5,392 nt of DNA, taken from positions 1 to 5,392 of the forward strand of contig JAILOA010000167.1 of assembly GCA_024691065.1 (NCBI GenBank). The letters are read 5' to 3'. The translations under genes and the position numbers were made by a program. This document shows positions 1-5,392 of this stretch, piece by piece. The notes under the pieces were generated by a model. It saw nothing but the letters and a program-made list of their open reading frames with translations, had not been told where the DNA came from and did no database searches. The stretch comes from Lachnospiraceae bacterium. GTDB taxonomy: Bacteria; Bacillota; Clostridia; Lachnospirales; Lachnospiraceae. The stretch's first letter is position 1. Each line of letters starts with the position of its first letter.

Positions 1-115
1 ATAACCAATCCACAGCATCTTATATATCATAGTCGAACCTATAGAAAAGGTAAAGAAAAGACTATGACTGAATAGTTATAAAGACCTTGGAGAGGGTCTC
101 TAAAAACTACTACTA

Positions 116-121
116 TATAAT
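116..121 (+). promoter_or_regulatory. Putative -10 box for the CotH-family gene
   Basis: A perfect TATAAT lies 31 bases before the start codon, in an AT-rich stretch. No good -35 box is found at 16-18 bases upstream, where the sequence is GA-rich, and there is no TG extension. If used, the transcript would start near 128 with a leader of about 25 bases. Promoter use may need an activator, or the box may be chance. Confidence 0.42.
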
Positions 122-140
122 ACGAGGATTTTATTTATGA

Positions 141-146
141 AAGGAG
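141..146 (+). promoter_or_regulatory. Ribosome binding site of the CotH-family gene
   Basis: AAGGAG with a six-base spacer to ATG at 153. It decides the start, since the next in-frame methionine lies beyond the hydrophobic signal core and there is no in-frame GTG or TTG before that core. Confidence 0.9.
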
Positions 147-152
147 TTTGAA

Positions 153-3100
153 ATGCAATTAAACACACTCAAACATACCGGGCCGGGCTTCACACAGAGC
201 CGGTCTGACACAACACTAAGGCTCGGATTCACACTCAAACAAACACTACTAACCATCCTAACCCTCACACTTTTTGCCCTGCCGCTCTGCGGCCTTGACG
301 CTACTGCAGCGCTCGCTGCCGTGGAATGGGCAAGTGAAGATGCGCAGGCTGAATTTGAAACGGACGAGGATCCTTACTACTGCATGTACTTCGGCGAAGA
401 ATACGACGAAGACACGGAGTCCAGCGGTCTTTTAACAGTAGGAACCGATATATCCTACACTCTTAAGGACGAGGAAAATCCTGATGAAGGTCTTTTCATA
501 ACCGGCAAGAATGCCAATGTTCAGGAATCTTACATTACCATAAAGAAGATGTTCGACTTTGGTACCGGTAAGGCAAGCCGAATGAAAATCGATGCTCTCG
601 CTGAAAGAACCAAGAAAATCAGCATGAGTATTTATCTTGATAACACAGCTGATCCAATCGTCACAACCCAGATTAAGCCACAGGCTGCGGAGGATGACTG
701 GAGTAACTCCGGAGCACAGTTTATCGAGCTTTCCGATTTAAATATCACCGGTGAGCACTTTATTACAATTACAATTAATGATGCTACCACCAAGGCTAAG
801 AAGAATACAACATCCCTTCTCAGAAGCATCAAATTCTACAAGGAATCTATTCCAACCGTTAACATTAACATCGATGAATCCCTCGGAACCATCGATGAAA
901 TGAATTCCAGCAAGGATCATAGCGTAGAATGTTACGGTAACATTGATATAACGGTTCCTGACGGTTTTGTCAGCGAATACCAGACAACCGATACAGCTTA
1001 CACAGGCGGAACCTACGAGATGGACTACATTCGCGGCAGGGGCAATTCAACCTGGACCGAAAACAAGAAGCCATACAAGATAAAGCTTGCCGACTCCACC
1101 GACCTTTTCGGAATGGGCAAGAACAAGCATTGGGCACTTATTGCAAACTACTACGACCCGACACTTATCAAGAACCGTTTCACTTATTATCTGGGAAATG
1201 CAATCGGCATGGAATTTACTCCTCAGCTTGTTCCTGTCGATGTTGTAATGAACGGTAAATACCTCGGAAGCTATTATCTTAGCGAGCAGGTAAAGGTTGA
1301 CAAAAACCGCGTTGCCATAAATGACCTCGAGGATTATGAAGAAGGCGGCGATATGACAGGCGGATACCTTCTCGGACTTGAACCTTATGAAAAAGACAAG
1401 GACTCAAGCTACTGGTTTACAACAGATTACAAGGTAAACTTCATTCTTGAATCACCTGAAGAAGTATCAGATGCTGCAGGCGAGGGCGCCCTCGATCAAA
1501 TGCACGAATACATTTCCAAATATGTAAATGACACGGAAGCCGCTATATTTGGCGATGATTTCAAAGACGCTAACGGCAAATCATACACAGAGTATATGGA
1601 TGTCGAATCAGCAGCAAGATATTATATCTTCCAGTCGCTTACATTAAATGTAGATGCCTATGGCAACAGCAGCACAAAGCTTTACAAAAAAGAGAACGGA
1701 AAGCTTTACTGGGGACCGCTTTGGGACTTTGATTACGTCGCATGGACTTATTTGGCAAACAACGGCTACGTTAATTATAAGGGCTTCGGCAATGCATTTC
1801 CATGGTTCACAAGACTTCTCCAGGACGAAACATTCTTTAATGCCGTAAAGACAGCCTGGGGCGGCGCAGGTACGGAAGATCAAAGCTCCATTTATTATCA
1901 GTTAAATGAAATCATCAAGGACGGAGGCATAATCGACCAATACATCGATGAACTCAAGTATTCGGCAGATAATAATTACGACCTCGAAGACATTTCATTC
2001 CGTAATTTACAAAGCTATGATGAAGAGGACGTAAATTATTCGAACATCGAAGATTACTTAAACGAGGCTGAAAGCATTAAGAGCTGGATTAAGTCAAGAA
2101 TGGACTGGTACGACGCTAATTTAGATACCGCTCCTGATAACGACAAACCTATAAAGATGATAGATATAAGCTATTATAATGGCGATGAGCTTGTTACTAC
2201 CGTATCACAGTTAAACACCGAAAAGCTATCAAACATTCCTGAGGCTCCTACAAAGGAGGGTTACTACTTCGGCGGTTGGTACGGAAACTACCCGGGCTAT
2301 AATGATGAAGGCGAAGAAGTAATGGTTACCGGTAAAGCAACAACCAATTTATATCTCGATGATGACACTACATTTATCGCTAAATGGGTAGCCGAGGATG
2401 AAGTCGTAAAGACCGAAGAAATCGTAACATTGGCAGACACGTATTATATTGCTCCTGACGGTAACATAAATATTCCGATAGAGCTTCTTCCTTTGGCAGC
2501 TGCCGATAACGAATATACCTTAACAACCGACTCAGACCTTATTTCAATAAGTGATGACGGTACCATTGAAGGTAAGGGCAACACCGGTACCGCCGAGGTG
2601 ACCGTGAAAACAATCGACGGGCTTACGAAAACAATTACCATTGAGCTCATTAATTACTTTGATGAACCTGAGACTATCGAGCTCAGTACTTCTGAAGTAG
2701 AATTAAATGTAGGCGACGTCTCTAAGCTTGGCATTACTATTGACCCTGAAAGTGTAAAATATACATATCTTGGAACTCTTAACTTAAATCCTGAAGTTGC
2801 ATATATAAGTGAGGCGGGCGTTATCCATGCCACAAAGGCCGGAACGACTACTATTTATGTGTCTTACGGCGGACTTAATGAATATGTACCTGTAACCATT
2901 ACAGTACTTGGCGATTCAGAGGAAACAGACCCTTCAACCGAAGGAAGCGTTTCTCCTTCACCGGAAGCAAGTGAGCCGGCTGAGACCGAGGGTCCTGCCG
3001 AGACCAGGGCAGCTTCTGATGAAAGTGCAGCTCCTTCTGAGACCGGCGCAGCTTCCGATGAATCTGCGGCTCCTGCTGAGACCGGCGCAGCTTCCGATGA

Positions 3101-4106
3101 ATCTGCGGCTCCTTCTGAGACCGGCGCAGCTTCCGATGAATCTGCGGCTCCTGCCGAGACCGGCGCAGCTTCCGATGAATCTGCAGCTCCTGCCGAGACC
3201 GGCGCAGCTTCCGATGAGTCTGCAGCTCCTGCTGAGACCGGCGCAACTTCTGATGAAAGTGCAGCTCCTGCCGAGACCGGCGCAGCTTCTGACGAAAGCG
3301 CTGCTCCTTCCGAGACCGGAGCAGCTTCTGACGAAAGCGCTGCTCCTTCCGAGACCGAGGCAGCTTCTGACGAAAGCGCTGCTCCTTCCGAGACCGAGGC
3401 TGCTTCTGACGAAAGCGCGGCTCCTTCCGAGACCGAGGCTAACGAATCTTCAGCTCCTTCCGAGACCGAGGCTAACGAATCTGCGGCTCCGTCTGAATCC
3501 GGCACTCCTTCCGATAATAAGGAACCCGGCGATAAGCCTTCAGGCCCATCAGATAAAAATACACCTGCAAAGGTAGCTACATCATCTTCTGTAACCCCTG
3601 CTGCCGTTACATCTTCAGCTGTAAGCGGATCATCATTGTTAATCATCAATAAGGGCGCTACATTTACACTTAAGAATTTAAGCTACAAGGTTACAAAGGC
3701 CGGCACCGTGCAAGACGGTATGGTTAAGGGCGGCAAGGTTTGCGTGACCGGATATCTTACAATAAACGGAAAGCAAATCAAGAAGCTTACAATTCCAAAA
3801 ACAGTTACAATCCTGGATAATGTATTCAAGGTTAAGAAAATCAATGCAAAGACCTTCAAAGATTGTAAGACATTGAAAAAGATTACATTCGGTAAAAACG
3901 TTAAAAAGATTGGCAAGAAAGCATTTAGCGGATGTAAGAAGCTCTCGGGCGTAATATTCAAGAGCAAGAAATGTAGCTTTGAAAAGGGTGCATTTGATAA
4001 AATCAGCGCAGACGCAACATTCACTGTTCCAAAGAGCAGCCTCAAAGCTTATAAGAAGGCTTTGAAGAAGGTTGGGGTTTCAAAAAGCCAGATTAAAGGG
4101 AAGTAA
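153..4106 (+). CDS. Secreted multidomain CotH-family (putative protein kinase) surface protein with Ig-like domains, acidic repeat stalk and LRR-like C-terminus
   Basis: The 1317-residue protein has a signal peptide (hydrophobic core about 31-48, likely cut near ALA at 53-55). Residues 85-230 look like a carbohydrate-binding beta-sandwich (tentative). The CotH domain spans about 233-655, with RGRGNSTW (294-301), KKPYKIKL (305-312), LFGMGKNKHW (318-327), NVDAYGN (499-505) and WDFD (524-527). In CotH kinases, Asp/Asn residues in the last two motifs bind metal and ATP, so D501, N505, D525 and D527 are the expected catalytic set. An InlB B-repeat follows (668-746; EGYYFGGWY), then two BIG2-like domains (about 752-834 and 841-919), a 13-residue repeat stalk (953-1117), a Ser/Thr/Pro linker, and a Lys-rich LRR_5-like domain (1162-1317). 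No LPXTG motif or C-terminal membrane anchor is visible. AAGGAG six bases upstream fixes the start. CotH proteins of spores phosphorylate coat proteins; the substrate here is unknown, and a polysaccharide or wall role is possible. Family assignment is firm; kinase activity is inferred. Confidence 0.93.
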   Translation: MQLNTLKHTGPGFTQSRSDTTLRLGFTLKQTLLTILTLTLFALPLCGLDATAALAAVEWASEDAQAEFETDEDPYYCMYFGEEYDEDTESSGLLTVGTDISYTLKDEENPDEGLFITGKNANVQESYITIKKMFDFGTGKASRMKIDALAERTKKISMSIYLDNTADPIVTTQIKPQAAEDDWSNSGAQFIELSDLNITGEHFITITINDATTKAKKNTTSLLRSIKFYKESIPTVNINIDESLGTIDEMNSSKDHSVECYGNIDITVPDGFVSEYQTTDTAYTGGTYEMDYIRGRGNSTWTENKKPYKIKLADSTDLFGMGKNKHWALIANYYDPTLIKNRFTYYLGNAIGMEFTPQLVPVDVVMNGKYLGSYYLSEQVKVDKNRVAINDLEDYEEGGDMTGGYLLGLEPYEKDKDSSYWFTTDYKVNFILESPEEVSDAAGEGALDQMHEYISKYVNDTEAAIFGDDFKDANGKSYTEYMDVESAARYYIFQSLTLNVDAYGNSSTKLYKKENGKLYWGPLWDFDYVAWTYLANNGYVNYKGFGNAFPWFTRLLQDETFFNAVKTAWGGAGTEDQSSIYYQLNEIIKDGGIIDQYIDELKYSADNNYDLEDISFRNLQSYDEEDVNYSNIEDYLNEAESIKSWIKSRMDWYDANLDTAPDNDKPIKMIDISYYNGDELVTTVSQLNTEKLSNIPEAPTKEGYYFGGWYGNYPGYNDEGEEVMVTGKATTNLYLDDDTTFIAKWVAEDEVVKTEEIVTLADTYYIAPDGNINIPIELLPLAAADNEYTLTTDSDLISISDDGTIEGKGNTGTAEVTVKTIDGLTKTITIELINYFDEPETIELSTSEVELNVGDVSKLGITIDPESVKYTYLGTLNLNPEVAYISEAGVIHATKAGTTTIYVSYGGLNEYVPVTITVLGDSEETDPSTEGSVSPSPEASEPAETEGPAETRAASDESAAPSETGAASDESAAPAETGAASDESAAPSETGAASDESAAPAETGAASDESAAPAETGAASDESAAPAETGATSDESAAPAETGAASDESAAPSETGAASDESAAPSETEAASDESAAPSETEAASDESAAPSETEANESSAPSETEANESAAPSESGTPSDNKEPGDKPSGPSDKNTPAKVATSSSVTPAAVTSSAVSGSSLLIINKGATFTLKNLSYKVTKAGTVQDGMVKGGKVCVTGYLTINGKQIKKLTIPKTVTILDNVFKVKKINAKTFKDCKTLKKITFGKNVKKIGKKAFSGCKKLSGVIFKSKKCSFEKGAFDKISADATFTVPKSSLKAYKKALKKVGVSKSQIKGK
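164..241 (+). repeat. 12-bp direct repeat inside the signal-peptide coding region
   Basis: CACACTCAAACA occurs at 164-175 and again at 230-241, 66 bases (22 codons) apart and in the same frame. It encodes TLK at residues 5-7 and 27-29, with a weaker echo of GFT at residues 12-14 and 25-27. The copies bracket an extra hydrophilic segment before the hydrophobic signal core, which suggests local duplication of the N-terminus. Confidence 0.6.
3009..3503 (+). repeat. In-frame 39-bp minisatellite (11 units) plus two 33-bp units encoding the acidic stalk
   Basis: Eleven consecutive 39-base units (3009-3437) encode AASDESAAPSETG and close variants. Two 33-base units follow (3438-3470 and 3471-3503) encoding ANESSAPSETE and ANESAAPSESG. 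The array covers residues 953-1117. Variation is mostly Ser/Ala at position 10 and Gly/Glu at position 13, plus synonymous changes, and all length differences are multiples of three. The product should be an extended, unstructured, negatively charged spacer between the Ig-like domains and the C-terminal domain. Such stalks in surface proteins typically vary in copy number between strains. Confidence 0.95.
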
Positions 4107-4316
4107 AAATTTAAACCCGGATTAAAGTAAAGGTTTAAGCCGGATTAAAAAAATAAAGGTTTAAATCGGATTTATAAAAACAAAAATTTAAAACCGGATT
4201 TGTGAATGTAAAGGTTTAAACCCGGATTAAAGTAAAATAATGATTTAAACGGAATTTATGAAATAAAAAATTTAAAACCGGATTTGTGAATGTAATCAAA
4301 ACACGGAATTCTAATC
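4107..4316 (+). repeat. Array of about eight degenerate 23-29-bp AT-rich repeats after the CotH-family gene
   Basis: The unit is roughly TTTAAAMCCGGATT followed by 9-15 A/T-rich bases. The CGGA core starts at 4118, 4141, 4167, 4195, 4223, 4250, 4279 and 4304, giving spacings of 23, 26, 28, 28, 27, 29 and 25. Each well-preserved unit is an imperfect palindrome: TTTAA and TTAAA or TTTA flank a CCGG-like centre. Higher-order copies exist: 4182-4211 equals 4266-4295 exactly (30 bases), and 4110-4131 equals 4215-4236 exactly (22 bases). The last unit is badly eroded. The array lies in the presumed 3' untranslated region before the terminator. No reading frame of note crosses it. Function is unknown. 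Confidence 0.88.
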
Positions 4317-4376
4317 GCTATGGATATAATTTATACCCTCAAAAGAAATAAAACTTTCTAAAATTCCAAATTGTCG
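4317..4376. other. Short AT-rich spacer between the repeat array and the terminator
   Basis: About 60 bases without a recognisable gene. A TATAAT occurs at 4325-4330, but no -35 box lies at the proper distance, so it is not called a promoter. Confidence 0.5.
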
Positions 4377-4420
4377 AAAAAAGTGCCTAATTGTAGCTAA
4401 AATTAGGCGCTTTTTATTTT
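4377..4420 (+). terminator. Intrinsic terminator, probably bidirectional
   Basis: A ten-pair stem joins GTGCCTAATT (4383-4392) to AATTAGGCGC (4401-4410), with one G-T wobble and an eight-base loop. It is flanked by six A (4377-4382) and followed by TTTTTATTTT (4411-4420). The A/T tracts extend the pairing and make it read as a terminator on either strand. It should end the CotH-family transcript about 270 bases after its stop codon and isolate the downstream gene. Confidence 0.9.
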
Positions 4421-4446
4421 ACAAACATTTTTTTCTGTGATAAAAT
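4418..4446 (+). promoter_or_regulatory. Promoter of the transglutaminase-like gene
   Basis: TTTACA (4418-4423) and TAAAAT (4441-4446) are separated by exactly 17 bases, and TG at 4438-4439 gives an extended -10. Both hexamers match the housekeeping consensus at five of six positions. The start point would be near 4453, leaving a leader of roughly 105 bases. The -35 box overlaps the last bases of the upstream terminator T-tract. Confidence 0.75.
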
Positions 4447-4512
4447 TAGTCAACGTTTTTAAATTATATACTTTAAGGTACATATGATTGTAACTTGAAA
4501 TTAATGTATTTA

Positions 4513-4540
4513 TTTAAGGGTATATAAAATATCCCTTAAA
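4513..4540 (+). promoter_or_regulatory. Leader hairpin immediately before the ribosome site
   Basis: TTTAAGGG (4513-4520) pairs perfectly with CCCTTAAA (4533-4540). Three more pairs form inside past a one-base bulge, closing a loop of about five bases. It ends seven bases before AAGGAG, so the site stays exposed. It may stabilise the message or tune initiation. There is no T-run, so it is not a terminator. A DNA operator palindrome is the alternative. Confidence 0.6.
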
Positions 4541-4547
4541 ATGAAAG

Positions 4548-4553
4548 AAGGAG
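4548..4553 (+). promoter_or_regulatory. Ribosome binding site of the transglutaminase-like gene
   Basis: AAGGAG with five bases to ATG at 4559. It selects that start over the in-frame ATG at 4541, whose coding sequence would contain this site. Confidence 0.9.
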
Positions 4554-4558
4554 ACAGA

Positions 4559-5392
4559 ATGAGAAATTACAAAAAAATACTTAAAAGAAGTCTTGCACTT
4601 GCAATCGCAGCAACATTTGCAACAAATGCAGCTCTTGCTGAGGCGGCCGATTTTACTGCAAGCACCATTTCAGAGGTAACAAACATTCTCAGAAATCAAG
4701 GCCTGGCGCGTAACACAGGCTTTACCATTCAGTTCACCGGAAGTGAGGATGACTTGAATTACATTTTCGATGAGGACAGCACAGTTTTCTACTACGATCT
4801 GGCTACTCTCGATGATGCAAATACAACCAATGACGCCGATTACATCGTTGGTAACATTGATTTCTCGGTGGATAACTGGATGAGCACCGACGACAGCGGT
4901 GAAGTGATTCAGATTAATTACAAGTATTTTGAAACCACCGCGCAGACCGAATATGTAAATAAAGAGACACCTCAGATTCTTTCTGAATTAAATGTAGCGA
5001 ACATGTCTAATTATGACAAGGTTAAGACCATTCATGACTACGTCTGCAATCATATTACATATGTTGATGATGCGGATAATTGTTCATCTGCTTATTCTGC
5101 TTATTCTACAGGCAAAGGTCTTTGCAACAGCTATGCGCTTTGTATGTACAAGCTCCTTGTTTCAGCCGGTGTTCCTTGTAAATGGATTGGCGGAACGGCA
5201 GGTACCGGCAGAGATTCCGGCGGACACGCCTGGAATATAGTTGCATTGGGAGATAAATGGTACAACCTCGATGCTACATGGGATGACAGCGAAGATGGAA
5301 CAATCCTTTATGATTACTTCCTTAAGGGAAGCAACGACTTTGATGAGGCTGATACAAGCCAGGTTCATACACCTGATAAGCCTTACACTAAT
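4559..5392 (+). CDS. Secreted transglutaminase-like (papain-fold) protein, 3' end outside the window
   Basis: An open frame of 278 codons runs off the right edge with no stop. The N-terminus is a classic signal peptide: basic residues MRNYKKILKR, an Ala/Leu-rich core (11-26), and likely cleavage after A27 (ALA) or just beyond. Residues 150-240 match the transglutaminase-like superfamily: YDKVKTIHDYVCNHITY (151-167), nucleophile C189 in GKGLCNSYA, H223 in GGHAWN, and D238 in WYNLDATWDD. The Cys-His-Asp triad is complete, so an active enzyme is expected (protease, amidase or cross-linker; the family does all of these). DYFLKGSNDF near the edge is typical of the segment after the domain in clostridial homologues. 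The start at 4559 is preferred over the in-frame ATG at 4541 because AAGGAG (4548-4553) lies five bases upstream and the 4541 start would include its own ribosome site. The missing part may carry Ig-like, LRR or wall-binding repeats. Confidence 0.92.
   Translation, partial: MRNYKKILKRSLALAIAATFATNAALAEAADFTASTISEVTNILRNQGLARNTGFTIQFTGSEDDLNYIFDEDSTVFYYDLATLDDANTTNDADYIVGNIDFSVDNWMSTDDSGEVIQINYKYFETTAQTEYVNKETPQILSELNVANMSNYDKVKTIHDYVCNHITYVDDADNCSSAYSAYSTGKGLCNSYALCMYKLLVSAGVPCKWIGGTAGTGRDSGGHAWNIVALGDKWYNLDATWDDSEDGTILYDYFLKGSNDFDEADTSQVHTPDKPYTN

Larger units (their letters stand above)
1..152 (+). other. Leader region upstream of the CotH-family gene, with two small hairpins
   Basis: No gene can be supported here. 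Frame 1 is open only from the edge to a TAG at 73-75 (24 codons), which is too little to call the tail of an upstream gene. Two short inverted repeats stand side by side: ACTAT/ATAGT (61-65 with 72-76) and AGACC/GGTCT (82-86 with 95-99). The second is not followed by a T-run, so it is not a convincing terminator. Both lie upstream of the TATAAT box, so they would be transcribed only from a promoter further left. Confidence 0.5.

Noticed and set aside
82..99. Terminator of an upstream gene, or a riboswitch, in the left leader
   Set aside because: The stem has only five pairs and no T-run follows. No known riboswitch core was recognised in 1-152.
279..295. Lipobox ending at C46 (ALPLC)
   Set aside because: Leu directly before the Cys does not fit the small residue required by lipoprotein signal peptidase, and a good ALA cleavage site follows at 53-55.
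2251..2258. Strong Shine-Dalgarno-like AAAGGAGG inside the CotH-family gene
   Set aside because: It encodes Lys-Glu-Gly of the InlB repeat, no start codon lies at a useful distance downstream, and the frame is continuous with no evidence of an internal gene.
2899..3576. Two further repeat-derived open frames (2899-3246 minus, 2908-3576 plus)
   Set aside because: Both are out-of-frame readings of the same minisatellite, giving low-complexity Arg/Leu/Gln-rich peptides.
2864..3649. Long minus-strand open frame of 261 codons over the stalk repeat
   Set aside because: It mirrors the 39-bp minisatellite, whose unit is a multiple of three and lacks stops on the opposite strand. Its Ser/Ala/Glu-rich translation is a by-product, and no ribosome site or independent domain supports it.
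4107..4316. CRISPR array or replication-origin iterons
   Set aside because: Units are degenerate, with AT-rich, non-unique intervals of 9-15 bases, so there are no spacers. No cas gene, replication gene or DnaA box cluster is near.
5013..5368. Short open frames on both strands within the transglutaminase-like gene
   Set aside because: They are shadows of the 4559-5392 frame, which has a signal peptide, catalytic triad and ribosome site.

Overview
The window holds two secreted-protein genes on the + strand, one complete and one cut by the right edge, separated by an AT-rich intergenic region of about 450 bases. The organism is most likely a low-GC Gram-positive of the Clostridia, with a rumen or gut Lachnospiraceae/Butyrivibrio-like anaerobe the best guess. 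This rests on AAGGAG ribosome sites, AT-rich spacers, signal peptides, and a surface-protein style that combines a CotH domain, an InlB-type B-repeat, bacterial Ig-like domains and a Lys-rich BspA-type leucine-rich C-terminus. The taxonomy is inferred from protein architecture; no marker gene is present.

Layout: 1-152 is a leader with a TATAAT box, two small hairpins and a clear ribosome site. 153-4106 encodes a 1317-residue exported CotH-family (atypical protein kinase fold) protein. In order it carries a signal peptide with an unusually long n-region, a carbohydrate-binding-like beta-sandwich (tentative), the CotH domain, an InlB/Flg_new repeat, two Ig-like (BIG2-type) domains, an acidic Ala/Ser/Glu/Pro stalk made by a 39-bp minisatellite, and a very basic LRR_5-like C-terminal domain. 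4107-4316 is an array of about eight degenerate 23-29-bp repeats, the most unusual non-coding structure here. A strong intrinsic terminator (4377-4420) ends the first unit, and its T-tract runs straight into the -35 box of a good extended -10 promoter (4418-4446). A hairpin leader (4513-4540) then precedes 4559-5392, the start of a secreted transglutaminase-like protein with a complete Cys-His-Asp triad.

The two genes look separately transcribed but are both exported and both potentially modify extracellular proteins: one is a predicted kinase, the other a papain-like transglutaminase/protease fold. A joint role in building or modifying the cell surface is plausible but inferred only from adjacency. 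No RNA gene, insertion sequence, CRISPR array or phage gene was seen.
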